41,516 bases of DNA from Thermaceae bacterium. GTDB taxonomy: Bacteria; Deinococcota; Deinococci; Deinococcales; Thermaceae. The position numbers and the translations under genes were made by a program. Below are positions 1 to 8,600 of the stretch, piece by piece (the first letter of the stretch is position 1; every line of letters starts with the position of its first letter). The stretch spans positions 1 through 41,516 of the forward strand of contig JADMIM010000025.1 in NCBI GenBank assembly GCA_015478585.1, read 5' to 3'. The notes below the pieces were generated by a model. It was given only the letters and a program-made list of their open reading frames with translations, searched no databases and was not told the origin of the DNA.

Positions 1-194
1 GCACCATAGATATGCGCCACAAACGTATTTCTTTTCACCTTTGTAGCCTTGACCTGGGCCTCACTAGGTTCTAGACTGAAGGGTCTAAAGCACCTGCAAG
101 GTGTGAACCGTCAACCCCAACTCCTTTTGTACTGGACTCCTTTGCACCCAACCCCTCGGGCATAACCTTCGTGGTATCTGCATACGGCAGAAAG

Positions 195-200
195 TAGACT
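195..200 (+). promoter_or_regulatory. Putative -10 box (TAGACT), leaderless start of the DUF177 gene
   Basis: TAGACT ends seven bases before the ATG at 208, so transcription would begin at or next to the start codon. The same arrangement recurs at other genes in this window. No convincing -35 box is visible. Confidence 0.45.
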
Positions 201-207
201 GAATAAA

Positions 208-756
208 ATGAATGCAAACAGCCCTACCAGCATCAACCTCGCGCGTCTCCTGCACGAGGGCGGCAGCACCGAAGCTGACGGAATCATCGAGCGTCAGATA
301 GACCTCGGCAGCGAGACCATTCCCTTGCAGGGCCATGCACCCTGGCGGGTCAGCGTAACCAGCGTGAGCAGCGAGGGCGGGCAGGAGTTCTGGATGTCCG
401 GCGAGATTGCCGGGAACGCCGTCATGGAGTGCCGCCGCTGTCTCACCCCCACCACCACCCCGGTACGCGCCCATTTCCAGAACCTGCTGCGCTACCAGCC
501 GGGCCTAGAGGGAATCGAAGTGCTCGAGGAGGACGACGAGGAGATTTTTCTTTTCGGTCATCCCAATCTCGACCTGGCCCCATTCCTCAGCGAAGCCTTC
601 GCCTTGGAAGTGCCGATTACAGTGCTCTGCAAGGAAGATTGCAAGGGCTTGTGCCCGGTGTGCGGGGCCAATCGCAACGAGACCGACTGCGGCCATATCG
701 AGCAAAAGCCGACCAAGCTCGGCAACGAACTCGATAAACTCCTCAGTGAGCTGTAA
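208..756 (+). CDS. DUF177 (YceD family) protein
   Basis: This 182-residue protein belongs to the YceD/DUF177 family, linked in bacteria to 23S rRNA accumulation or ribosome biogenesis; the exact activity is not established. Visible are a mid-protein CRRC motif (about residues 75-78) followed by an acidic stretch rich in Glu and Asp, and a C-terminal Cys cluster with CKGLCPVCG and a later Cys, typical of the zinc-binding form of the family. The gene lies just ahead of rpmF, the usual neighbour across bacteria, which supports the call. No Shine-Dalgarno sequence precedes the ATG. A TAGACT box at 195-200 ends seven bases before it, suggesting a leaderless transcript. Family assignment is firm; function is inferred from context. 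Confidence 0.9.
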   Translation: MNANSPTSINLARLLHEGGSTEADGIIERQIDLGSETIPLQGHAPWRVSVTSVSSEGGQEFWMSGEIAGNAVMECRRCLTPTTTPVRAHFQNLLRYQPGLEGIEVLEEDDEEIFLFGHPNLDLAPFLSEAFALEVPITVLCKEDCKGLCPVCGANRNETDCGHIEQKPTKLGNELDKLLSEL

Positions 757-786
757 GACACGCTCGCCAACCCACAAAACCATTCC

Positions 787-914
787 CCTGTCATTGCCCG
801 TTCGTCCAGTGGACGGACGGTGGCGAAGAATCTGATGCCCTGTCCTGGTCTACATTCAGTGGTCAGTAGCGCGTCAGATTCTTCACTGCGCTCCGCTGCG
901 TTCAGAATGACAGG
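787..914. repeat. MITE-like repeat, family 1, copy 1
   Basis: The ends form a 9-base inverted repeat, CCTGTCATT at 787-795 and AATGACAGG at 906-914. Inside lie GAAGAATCTGATGC and, in opposite orientation, a GCGTCAGATTCTTCACTGC-type block. The same blocks in the same order recur at 27574-27708. No coding capacity is seen. It occupies most of the spacer between the DUF177 gene and rpmF. Confidence 0.6.
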
Positions 915-965
915 ACAGTGGTTTTATGGCGTTCAGCGTTTGTTGTAAGACCGTTCGACCCAAAG

Positions 966-994
966 TTGACCTTTACGGCTTCAGCGTGTAGATT
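966..994 (+). promoter_or_regulatory. Promoter of rpmF
   Basis: TTGACC (966-971) and TAGATT (989-994) are separated by exactly 17 bases, a good sigma-70-type promoter. Transcription would start near 1001, leaving a leader of about 54 bases before rpmF. The leader carries a weak inverted repeat (GCCGGAA ... TTCGGC). Confidence 0.65.
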
Positions 995-1054
995 AGAGGG
1001 CGGTTTGCCGGAAGACCCTAGTGGTAATTCGGCCTAAAAAGCGAGGATTCAAAG

Positions 1055-1246
1055 ATGGCTAAGCACCCCGTACCCAAAAAGAAAGTTTCCAAGTCGCGGC
1101 GCGACATTCGCCGGGCTGCCGTGAGCACCCTCACTGCCCCTACCCTCATCAAGTGCGCCAACTGTGGCTCTCAGACCCCGCCCCACACCGTCTGCCCCAC
1201 CTGCGGCTATTACGGCGGCAAGAAGATTCTAGAAATCGAAGCCTAG
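1055..1246 (+). CDS. rpmF: 50S ribosomal protein L32
   Basis: A 63-residue L32 of the large ribosomal subunit. The N-terminus MAKHPVPKKKVSKSRRD is the classical conserved L32 start. The C-terminal half carries two CxxC pairs (CANC about residues 35-38 and CPTC about 48-51), the zinc-binding form. GAGGATT upstream of the ATG serves as a weak ribosome-binding site. It sits between the DUF177 gene and the fab genes, as in many bacteria, though plsX, often found between rpmF and fabH, is absent. It has its own promoter at 966-994 and a stem-loop directly after it. The length and motifs leave no real alternative. Confidence 0.98.
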   Translation: MAKHPVPKKKVSKSRRDIRRAAVSTLTAPTLIKCANCGSQTPPHTVCPTCGYYGGKKILEIEA

Positions 1247-1264
1247 AACGGTTTTCGCACACGG

Positions 1265-1292
1265 CCGGGCTGGTTCAAAGGAACCGGCCCGG
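1265..1292 (+). terminator. Stem-loop after rpmF
   Basis: CCGGGCTGGTTC (1265-1276), loop AAAG, then GAACCGGCCCGG (1281-1292) form a 12-bp stem with one G-T pair. It is followed by TATACTTTTGGGG rather than a clean T-run, so termination may be partial. The downstream arm touches the -10 box of the fab operon. Confidence 0.55.
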
Positions 1293-1298
1293 TATACT
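1293..1298 (+). promoter_or_regulatory. Putative -10 box (TATACT) before the fabH-fabD-fabG cluster
   Basis: TATACT lies nine bases before an ATG at 1308 and about 150 bases before fabH. It is the best candidate promoter of the fatty-acid gene cluster. No clear -35 is visible because the position is taken by the rpmF stem-loop. Confidence 0.45.
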
Positions 1299-1307
1299 TT
1301 TGGGGTT

Positions 1308-1454
1308 ATGAAGACGTTTACCGTTCACCGTCTACCGTTTACCAAAGAAGCTGTCACAAATCTCGGGTCGCAAGTCTCGGGTCAAAAAAAGGCGTTTGAC
1401 CTGCGACCTGTGACTTGCGACTTGCGACAACTGCTTTTGGCGGTGATTGCATGA
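1308..1454 (+). CDS. Possible 48-residue leader ORF overlapping fabH
   Basis: An open frame begins with ATG just after the TATACT box. It runs through the low-complexity spacer and ends with TGA overlapping the fabH ATG by four bases (ATGA, 1451-1454). The peptide begins MKTFTVHRLPFTKEAV and resembles no family I know. The frame crosses spacer repeats (GTTTACCGTTCACCG-type and GACCTGCGACC-type words), so it may be chance. The leaderless start and the coupled stop are the only reasons to list it. Confidence 0.2.
   Translation: MKTFTVHRLPFTKEAVTNLGSQVSGQKKAFDLRPVTCDLRQLLLAVIA
1311..1432. repeat. Low-complexity word repeat before fabH
   Basis: Short variants of one word follow each other (TTTACCGTTCACCGTCTACCGTTTACC at 1317-1343, then CTCGGGTCGCAAGTCTCGGGTC). 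A reverse-oriented set follows (GACCTGCGACCTGTGACTTGCGACTTGCGAC, 1398-1428). It is the same class of spacer as those at 3380-3459, 24715-24770 and 26013-26090. Confidence 0.55.
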
Positions 1455-2464
1455 ATACCGGCATCCTGGCCCTTGGCACCTACGCCCCCGAGCGGGTGAT
1501 GACCAACGCCGAGTTCGAGAGCTTCCTCGAGACCTCTGACGAGTGGATTCAAAGCCGCACCGGCATCAAGGAACGGCGAATATCCGCCGCCGATGAGTAC
1601 AGCTCCACGATGGCTTTCAAAGCTGTTCAGAACCTCATTCACAGGCACGGAGAAAAGGTGCTCGAGGACGTAGATTTGGTAATTGTGGCGACCAATACTC
1701 CGGATGCCCTCTTCCCGGCTACGGCCTGTTTGGTGCAGGAAAAGTTCGGCCTCAAGGCGGGGGCTTTCGACCTGCTGGCCGGTTGTCCCGGCTGGGGCTA
1801 CGCTATTGCCCAGGCTCACGCCAGTGTGAAGGCGGGGCTGGCGAGAAAAGTTCTGGCCATCGGAGCCGAGGCCCTGACCAAAATCATGGACTGGAAAGAC
1901 CGCAGCACGGCGGTGCTTTTCGGTGATGGGTCGGGGGCCGCAGTGATTGGGCCAGTTCCCGAAGGCTACGGCTTCAAATCCTTCGTGCTGGGCTCGGATG
2001 GGAGCGGGGCGGGCCAACTGGCGATGGGCTGCCTCAATCCCAGGTTTCCCGATGGTAGCCCGATGCCCAAGTCGGTGTACATGAACGGACGGGAGGTGTT
2101 CAAATTCGCGGTGCGGGTGATGAACAGCTCGGCCCTCGAGGCCATCGAAAAAGCCGGTCTGAAGCCCACCGACATCAGGTTTTTCGTACCCCACCAGGCC
2201 AACGCCCGCATCATCGAGGCGGCGCGGGAGCGGCTCAACCTGCCCCCCGAGCAGGTCTGGGTGAACGTGGATCGCTACGGCAACACCTCCACCGCCTCCA
2301 TGCCCATCGCCCTGCAAGAAGCCCTTGATGCGGGCCAGATTCACGATGGCGACCATATTCTCTTCGTGACTTTTGGGGCCGGGCTGACCTGGGCTGCGAG
2401 CGTGCTGACCTGGTGGAACCCGCCCACGGCGACGAATCTGCTCGAGCAAGGAGACCGGGCATGA
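1451..2464 (+). CDS. fabH: Beta-ketoacyl-ACP synthase III
   Basis: FabH condenses acetyl-CoA (or a branched starter) with malonyl-ACP to start fatty-acid synthesis in the cytosol. The 337-residue protein has the thiolase-fold catalytic triad: Cys about residue 112 in LLAGCPGWGYA, His in PHQANARI near 247, and Asn in RYGNTSTAS near 277. An upstream in-frame start exists at 1415, but MNTGILALGTY at 1451 matches the usual FabH N-terminus, with GGTGAT as a modest ribosome-binding site. The stop at 2464 overlaps the fabD start by four bases (ATGA), so the two are translationally coupled. The length is normal for the family. Confidence 0.95.
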   Translation: MNTGILALGTYAPERVMTNAEFESFLETSDEWIQSRTGIKERRISAADEYSSTMAFKAVQNLIHRHGEKVLEDVDLVIVATNTPDALFPATACLVQEKFGLKAGAFDLLAGCPGWGYAIAQAHASVKAGLARKVLAIGAEALTKIMDWKDRSTAVLFGDGSGAAVIGPVPEGYGFKSFVLGSDGSGAGQLAMGCLNPRFPDGSPMPKSVYMNGREVFKFAVRVMNSSALEAIEKAGLKPTDIRFFVPHQANARIIEAARERLNLPPEQVWVNVDRYGNTSTASMPIALQEALDAGQIHDGDHILFVTFGAGLTWAASVLTWWNPPTATNLLEQGDRA

Positions 2465-3363
2465 TTGCCGCGCTGTTCCCCGGCCAGGGTTCGCAGGAAG
2501 TTGGCATGGGCAAGGCTTTATATGAAGGTTCCGAGGTGGCTAGAGAAGTTTTGGAAAGAGCCGAAAGTACGCTGCCGGGCCTGCAAACGCTAATGTGGGA
2601 AGGGCCGGAGGACGAACTCAAGCTCACCGCGAACCAGCAACCGGCACTTTTGGCAGTTGGCTACGCAGCCTTTCAGGCCTATCTGGAAGCGGGCGGCACT
2701 AAGCCCAATTCCGCCGCCGGGCACAGCCTGGGTGAGTGGACGGCACACGTCGCGGCGGGAACACTCTCACTCGAGGATGCCCTGCGGCTCGTCCGCAAGC
2801 GCGGCGAATACATGCAGGAGGCTGTTCCGGTGGGGGCAGGCGCGATGGCAGCAGTGCTCAAAGTGCCCCCTCAAACCATCCAGGAACTCACCGCCGGGAT
2901 AGATGGGGTGGAAATCGCCAACCTGAACTCCCCCGAGCAGACCGTGATTTCCGGCAGTGCCGAGGGTGTGGCAAAGGCCAGTGAACGGCTCAAAGAGCAC
3001 AAAGCCAGGGTCATCCCGCTTCAGGTCTCCGCACCGTTCCATTCCTCCTTGATGAAACCCGCCCGGGAACGCCTGGCCCACGACCTGGCTCAAATCACCC
3101 TCTCCCAGCCGCAGTTCCCGGTGTACTCCAACGTCCTGGCCCAACCGGAGAATCGGCCCGAGATCATCCGCGAACTGCTGCTCGAGCAGATTACCCAGGC
3201 GGTGCGCTGGGTAGAGATTTTGCAGCACCTGAAGGCTCAGGGTGTGGGGCGGTTCCTCGAGTTTGGCTCAGGTCGTGTCCTGACTGGGCTGGTAGGGCGG
3301 ACGCTGGTGGGCGTGGACGCAAAAAATCTGACCAGTCCGCAAGAAATTGCGGATAATGTATAA
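2461..3363 (+). CDS. fabD: Malonyl-CoA:ACP transacylase
   Basis: FabD moves the malonyl group from CoA to acyl carrier protein, supplying the elongation substrate. The 300-residue protein starts MIAALFPGQGSQ, the family hallmark. It has the nucleophile motif GHSLGEW near residues 88-94 and the catalytic His in APFHSSLM near 193, with GQGSQEVGMG at the N-terminus. The longer frame beginning at 2413 lacks family resemblance before the Met at 2461. The gene overlaps fabH by four bases. It is followed by a word-repeat spacer before fabG, whose ribosome-binding site is strong. ACP itself is encoded 26 kb away at 29.1 kb. Confidence 0.96.
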   Translation: MIAALFPGQGSQEVGMGKALYEGSEVAREVLERAESTLPGLQTLMWEGPEDELKLTANQQPALLAVGYAAFQAYLEAGGTKPNSAAGHSLGEWTAHVAAGTLSLEDALRLVRKRGEYMQEAVPVGAGAMAAVLKVPPQTIQELTAGIDGVEIANLNSPEQTVISGSAEGVAKASERLKEHKARVIPLQVSAPFHSSLMKPARERLAHDLAQITLSQPQFPVYSNVLAQPENRPEIIRELLLEQITQAVRWVEILQHLKAQGVGRFLEFGSGRVLTGLVGRTLVGVDAKNLTSPQEIADNV

Positions 3364-3379
3364 GCCCATCCGCTCGAGA

Positions 3380-3459
3380 AGGTGAAAAGTAAAAAAGGTA
3401 AGAAGGTCAAATGTTAAGGATGAGGTTCTTACTTTTCACCTTTTACCCTTTTCACCAAA
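3380..3459. repeat. Low-complexity word repeat between fabD and fabG
   Basis: The plus strand reads GAAGGTGAAAAGTAAAAAAG then GGTAAGAAGGTCAAATG. The second half, read on the minus strand, gives GGTGAAAAGGGTAAAAGGTG then AAAAGTAAG. The arms share words but in shuffled order, so this is not one simple hairpin. Related spacers occur at 24.7 and 26.0 kb. Confidence 0.6.
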
Positions 3460-3477
3460 TTTTGACCCGGAGGTTCT

Positions 3478-4215
3478 ATGCGAAAAGCGCTGGTTACTGG
3501 TTCGTCGCGGGGAATTGGCAAGGCGATTGTGCTCGAGCTGGCCCGCAAAGGCTACGCGGTGGCTGTCCATTATGGAGCCAACCAACAGGCTGCCCAGGCC
3601 GTGGCGGAGGAAGCCCAAACCCTGGGGGCGGCCAAGGTGGCCCTGTTAAGAGCGGATTTATCCAGTCCTGAAGCGGCGGCCAAGCTCATCACCGAGGCCA
3701 GCGCGGCGCTGGGCGGGCTGGATATTCTGGTCAACAACGCCGGGATTACCCGTGACGGCTTGCTCATCCGCATGAGGGACGAGGACTGGGACGCGGTAAT
3801 TGACACCAACCTGACCAGCGTGTTCCACACCACCCGCGAAGCCCTCAAGCTGATGATGAAAGCCCGTTGGGGGCGCATCATCAACATCACCAGCGTGGTC
3901 GGCATCCTGGGCAATCCGGGGCAGGCCAACTATGTCGCGGCGAAGGCTGCCTTAATCGGCTTTACCAAGTCGGTGGCGAAGGAATACGCCACGCGGGGCA
4001 TCACCGTAAATGCTGTGGCCCCCGGCTTTATCGAATCCGACATGACCTCCAAGCTGCCCGAGGGTGTCCAGGCCGAATACCTCAAGCAAATCCCGGTAGG
4101 GCGCTTCGGCAAGCCCGAAGAAATCGCCAAAGCCGTAGCTTTCCTGGCCTCCGACGAGGCTGCTTACATAAATGGGCAGACCCTGTGTGTGGACGGCGGC
4201 CTGACCCCGCACTGA
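3478..4215 (+). CDS. fabG: 3-oxoacyl-ACP reductase
   Basis: FabG reduces 3-oxoacyl-ACP with NADPH in the elongation cycle. The 245-residue protein is a classical short-chain dehydrogenase. It has the cofactor motif TGSSRGIGKA at residues 7-16, NNAG near 87-90, the active-site Ser in INITSVVG near 138, and YVAAK (Tyr about 151, Lys about 155). The closing PGFIESDMT and NGQTLCVDGG segments are typical of FabG. CCGGAGGTTCT before the ATG is a strong ribosome-binding site. It follows fabH-fabD and is eight bases ahead of a second SDR gene, so the three to five genes are likely one operon. Confidence 0.95.
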   Translation: MRKALVTGSSRGIGKAIVLELARKGYAVAVHYGANQQAAQAVAEEAQTLGAAKVALLRADLSSPEAAAKLITEASAALGGLDILVNNAGITRDGLLIRMRDEDWDAVIDTNLTSVFHTTREALKLMMKARWGRIINITSVVGILGNPGQANYVAAKAALIGFTKSVAKEYATRGITVNAVAPGFIESDMTSKLPEGVQAEYLKQIPVGRFGKPEEIAKAVAFLASDEAAYINGQTLCVDGGLTPH

Positions 4216-4223
4216 GGCCAAGC

Positions 4224-4973
4224 ATGATTGACCTGAGCGGAAAAACCATTTTGGTGACGGGGGGCTCGAGGGGGATCGGGGCGGCCACCACAAAGGTGCT
4301 GGCGAAAGCCGGAGCCAAAGTGGTACTGCACTACGGGCGCAGCCAACTCGAGGCCGAGAAAGTGGCTGAGGAAGCAGGAAACTGCCATATAGTACAGGCC
4401 GATTTATCGAAGCCAGGCGCAGCTTTGGGGTTGTGGCAGAAAGCTCTGGCCTGGGAAGGTCAGCTCGACGTGCTGGTGAACAACGCCGGGGTCGCGCCCT
4501 ACGCCCGCGTCGAGGACGAGTTTTACGAGTGGAACCGGGTCTGGAACGAGACCTTACAGGTTAATCTGATCGCCCTCGCCGACCTTTGCCGTGAAGCTAT
4601 TTGGCATTTTAGAGCCAAGGGGGGCGGCATCCTCATCAACGTCGCCAGCCGCGCGGCCTTCCGGGGGGATAGCCCCGACCTGATGCACTACGCAGCGTCC
4701 AAAGGGGGCGTAGTGGCTCTGACCAAGAGCATTGCCAGGGGGTTCGGTCAGGAGGGCATTCTGGCCTACGGCATCGCGCCGGGTTGGGTGGAGACCGAAA
4801 TGGCTGCGGATTACATCCGCCAGCACGCGGCTGAAATCGCTCGTGACATTCCCATCGGCACGGTGGCCCCACCCCAGGACATCGCCAATACCATCGCGTT
4901 TCTGGCCGCTGGGCTGGCCCCACACATGACCGGGGCCACCCTGGATATCAACGGAGCTTCCTACGTGCGCTGA
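4224..4973 (+). CDS. Second short-chain dehydrogenase/reductase (SDR)
   Basis: A 249-residue classical SDR oxidoreductase using NAD(P)H. Visible are VTGGSRGIGAA near residues 10-20, NNAG near 86-89, Ser in INVASRAAF, and a YAASKGG active site (Tyr and Lys four apart). It ends with MTGATLDINGASYVR. The fold is FabG-like, and its place eight bases after fabG suggests duplication or a related role in lipid metabolism. The substrate pocket cannot be read from sequence, so no specific reaction is assigned. The start at 4224 avoids the upstream out-of-family extension. Its stop is two bases before the next gene, so it is probably cotranscribed with it. Confidence 0.88.
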   Translation: MIDLSGKTILVTGGSRGIGAATTKVLAKAGAKVVLHYGRSQLEAEKVAEEAGNCHIVQADLSKPGAALGLWQKALAWEGQLDVLVNNAGVAPYARVEDEFYEWNRVWNETLQVNLIALADLCREAIWHFRAKGGGILINVASRAAFRGDSPDLMHYAASKGGVVALTKSIARGFGQEGILAYGIAPGWVETEMAADYIRQHAAEIARDIPIGTVAPPQDIANTIAFLAAGLAPHMTGATLDINGASYVR

Positions 4974-4975
4974 GT

Positions 4976-5368
4976 ATGATACGCCTCGAGACCAACCCAC
5001 CCGTCAGCAATGAGGCTCTGAACGAACTAATGGCCTGGGCAAGTCATAAACCGAGTGATTTCAGCCATCAGTTAAACATGAGCCTGGCTTACGTCTGTGC
5101 TTACGAGGACGAGCGGCTGATTGGTTTCGTCAAGCTCGGCTGGGACGGCGGGATTCACGCTTTTCTGCTCGATACGACGGTTCACACCGAGTATCAGCGA
5201 CGCGGAATCGGGCGGCAGTTGGTGAGAAGGGCGCTCGAGGTTGCCAGAGAAAGGGGCCTCGAGTGGGTTCACGTGGACTACCAGCCACACCTCGAGACCT
5301 TCTACCAAAGCTGCGGGTTCAGGCCGACCCTAGCTGGTTTGGTCAACCTGAAGCAGGTTCCACAATGA
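4976..5368 (+). CDS. GNAT family N-acetyltransferase
   Basis: A 130-residue acetyltransferase of the Gcn5-related family, which transfers an acetyl group from acetyl-CoA to an amine. The acetyl-CoA pyrophosphate loop is clear in EYQRRGIGRQLVRRAL (about residues 67-82, Q/RxxGxG/A). It is followed by the beta-5 strand WVHVDY and the FYQSCGFRP motif typical of small GNAT enzymes. The substrate is unknown. It starts two bases after the stop of the preceding SDR gene, which implies one transcript, but a functional link to fatty-acid synthesis is not shown. Confidence 0.88.
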   Translation: MIRLETNPPVSNEALNELMAWASHKPSDFSHQLNMSLAYVCAYEDERLIGFVKLGWDGGIHAFLLDTTVHTEYQRRGIGRQLVRRALEVARERGLEWVHVDYQPHLETFYQSCGFRPTLAGLVNLKQVPQ

Positions 5369-5457
5369 TTTGGTTTACGCAGGAGCATCTGTGGATGCCC
5401 ATTGAGTCATCGGGCATCAGGGGCGCATCAAGGCTACCCTTATCGCAGTTCTCATAA
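5365..5457 (+). CDS. Possible 30-residue ORF overlapping the GNAT stop
   Basis: An ATG overlaps the GNAT stop by four bases (ATGA) and opens a 30-codon frame (MIWFTQEHLWMPIESSG...). I recognise no family. It could be the start of a gene truncated by later rearrangement, or chance. Only the coupled position supports it. Confidence 0.15.
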   Translation: MIWFTQEHLWMPIESSGIRGASRLPLSQFS

Positions 5458-5676
5458 TTGCCGTGCCCACGGCGGATCGTTCTTGAAAACCGCTCTATTG
5501 CAAAATATGGTGTCCAGAACAGGGATATTTTGGAGCAAACTTTGCCCTCAGGAACAGTGGCTGGCTCTCGAGCCCCCAGCGGCAACCGCTCGATTAGCCT
5601 CTCCTGAGGGTGTATATTCTAAAGTGTTTCCTCAAGCTACCCCCTCGAGACCCGTCTTCTGACTTACGCCCTAAAC
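5458..5676. other. Intergenic stretch before the cyclase/ATPase gene
   Basis: With the short ORF before it, about 300 bases lack a solid gene. It contains one copy of the recurring 12-mer GAAAACCGCTCT (near 5484-5495) and an AT-rich TATATTCTAAAG segment near 5611-5622 that could hold a -10 box for the next gene. Nothing else is recognisable. Confidence 0.4.
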
Positions 5677-8600
5677 ATGATTTGTCCCCGTTGTGGATTC
5701 ACCAACGCCCCTGGCAGCGAGACCTGCGCTCGCTGTGGCAATACCCTTTTACCCGGCGGTAGCTTTGTGCAGGAACGGCGCTGGGTCAGCGTGGTGTTCT
5801 TCGACCTTTCGCGCTTCACCGAGTATGCTCTGGCCCACCCGCTAGAAGACACCTGGCAAGCCGCCAACAGCGCTTTGCAAAGTGCCGCAGGCCATGCCCG
5901 GCTATTTGGCGGACACATTGACAAGTTTTTTGGCGACGGCTTTCTATCGGTGTTTGGAGTGCCCCGCAGCCAGGAGTCCGATGCGCGGGCGGCCCTCGAG
6001 GCGGCCCGCGCCATGGTGGCCTCGAGCCCACTCCCAGGTCGAGCCGGGGTGGCCAGCGGTCTGGTGCTGCGTACCCCGCTAGGCGGGGGGCTGGCTGGCG
6101 ACCAGACCGTGCTTGGCCCAGCGGTCAACCTCTCCCAGCGGCTCTCCCAGGCGGCCCCGCCCGGCGAGGTCTGGGCCGATACCACCACCATGCGGTTGGT
6201 CAGCACTGCTCTGGGCGAAGCCCTGCCGCCCCAACCGCTCAAAGGCTATGCCGAACCCCTCACCCCGTTTCGCTATGCGGGCTTGCGCAGCGGAAGCGGC
6301 AATTTAGTGGGCCGAAGCACCGAGTTAAGGCAACTTCAAGAGTTGCTTCAGAAGGTGGGCTCGAGCGGGCGACGGGTAATCCTGTCTGGCCCCATGGGAG
6401 TGGGCAAGTCCTATCTGGCTCAACATTTCGTGGCGACCCTGCCGGAGGGCGTGCAGGGCCTGGTAGCCCCCCGCCTGACTGCCGGGGTGGCCCTGCGCTA
6501 CGCCCTGCGCCAGGGTTTGCAAGACCTGCTCAAGGAAGGACTGAGCGGGCTGAGGGAACTCGAGCTGCCCGAGCGGCTGCGCTCGATACTGACCTTCAGT
6601 ATCGGCCTGGACGAGCATCCCGGCCTGCCCAGCTCCGAACTGGATGCGCTGCTAGTCGAAACCTGGTGGCAGGTGCTGGCCAAGGTGGCCGAAAAAGGGC
6701 CGCTGGTGATGGTGCTCGAGGATTTACACAACGCCGACCCTACGGTTCTGGAGTTTAGTCGCCGCCAACCCCCTCCTGGGGTTTTGCTGCTTCTGGTGGC
6801 CCGGCAGAATCGCTGGGGAAGCGCTTCTGACTTGGTTTCGCTCGAGCTGGCCCCGCTCTCGCTGGAACACACCCAAATCCTGGTACTGCAAGCGCGCCCC
6901 GAGTTAGGAACCGCCACCAGCCTGCACTTGGCTGAGGCCAGCGGCGGTTTTCCCCTGGCAATTCAGGCCCTCAGCCTGACTAACAGTGGCGAGCCTGAAC
7001 CAATCCCGCTATACCAGCCCCGTCTGGATAGCCTGCCCCGGTTGGCCCGGGTAGCGCTACAAGCCAGTGCTGTGCTGGGGCCCACGGTTCCGCCCGAACT
7101 GGTGCGGCATCTGGTCGGTGAGGAGGCCGACCTGACCCGGCTGGTGGGCGAGGGCTTCCTCGAGGCCGACGAGCACGGGCAGCTCAAGTTTGCTATTCCC
7201 TGGCTGCGCGAAGCCACCCTGGGGCAGGTCGGTGGGCAGCAAGTGCAGCAGTGGCATCAGCAGGCCGCACGTTGGTATCAGCGTGAGGGCCGACTGGCAG
7301 AGTCGGCAGGCCACCTCGAGTCGGCGGGCGAAGTGACTACCGCTTACCGGCTATGGCGGGTGGTTGCTCAAACTGCCTGGAGTGAGGAAAACTACGCTGG
7401 GGCTATCCTGGGCTACCTCGAGGCCCTGCGGCTGGCCGAGGGGAGCGTGCGACTGAACGCCGCCCTGGAAGCCGCCGAGGCCCACCTGGCTCTGGGACGT
7501 TATCTCGAGGCCAGCGAATTGGCCGACCTGGCTTTGCAAGCTCCCGAAACCCCGCAGGTTCTGCGCGAGCGTGCCCTGGCCATCCGTCTGGAAGCCTCGC
7601 TCGAGCTGGGCCAGCCCGAGCCCCTCACCCTCAGCCCTGCGGCCACCCAAGAACCCCGGCTGCGGCTGGCCTTGGCCCGCACTTTGCCTCCTGCTGAAGC
7701 CCGGCGACTGCTGGGATATTTGCCCAGCAATCTAGAGTCTCAGTCCCACCTGATTCTGGCTCGAGGCTGGCTGGCCGAGGGCCACCTGGTCAGAGCCCAG
7801 GCCGAATGCGAGATGTACCTAGATCAATCCGCGGCCACCCCTGCCGGACGCTTTCAGGCCAGAATCCTGCTGGCGCAAACCCTGTGGCGACAGTTCAAGC
7901 CGCAAGATGCCTGGGAAGCCCTCAGCGAGGAACCAGGGGAGGTGCTTCCGGCCTGGTTTAGCGCTTGGCATCAGGCCACCAAAGCTGCTCTGGCCCTGGA
8001 CTTGGGCGACCTGGCTCAGGCCGAGCGCCTGCTCGAGCGGGCACTGGTGCTCACCGAGGAGGCCCCCGACCCCTGCTTCGAGCGTGTCAGCAGCGTGTAT
8101 CTGCGCTACCTCGAGGAGTCTGGGCAGCTAAGGGAGGCCCGTAGCTTCGGCGAGGTGGCCCTGGCCCGCACCCCTACCCCGCTGCTGCTAGCGCATCTGG
8201 TGCTGATTTATGCCCTGACCCCCGGCCAGGCCGCCGCCGAGATGTTAGGACGCTTGTTACGGGGCCTGGAGGGGGTACAAGACCTCGAGGTGCGGGCGCT
8301 GTGTGCCCTGGCAACGGGGTTCAGGGCCCAGTACGAAGGAAGGCCGGCACGGGAATCTTTGCGCCGGGCGGCTTTGCTGGCCCGGCAGGCCCATCATCCC
8401 ACCCTCTACTTCTATGCCCTGATCGCCCTGGGACAAGAGCTAGAATCCCGCGACCCCAAAAAATCCCTGGTTCTATCGCAATATCTGCTGAGCCAGACCG
8501 CCGGGCGGGGTTTCGAGGTGGGACACGGCTATGCCCGGCTGCTGCGGGCACAAGCCCTGCTGGGCCAGGGCCGGGAGACCTCGAGCCTGCTCGAGTTTGC

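Noticed and set aside
1-38. Minus-strand GTG frame beginning MKRNTFVAHIYG at the window edge
   Set aside because: Only 12 codons are visible and the start overlaps the ggtgaaaag spacer word. No family can be assigned, so it is not claimed as a gene.
1382-2449. Long minus-strand open frame opposite fabH
   Set aside because: It is antisense to a clear FabH with all catalytic residues. The residue composition is typical of a shadow frame in GC-rich DNA.
5343-5585. Minus-strand frame in the spacer before the cyclase/ATPase gene
   Set aside because: Phrases such as SLDAPLMPDDSMG suggested a transposase remnant, but no convincing motif or catalytic residue could be found.
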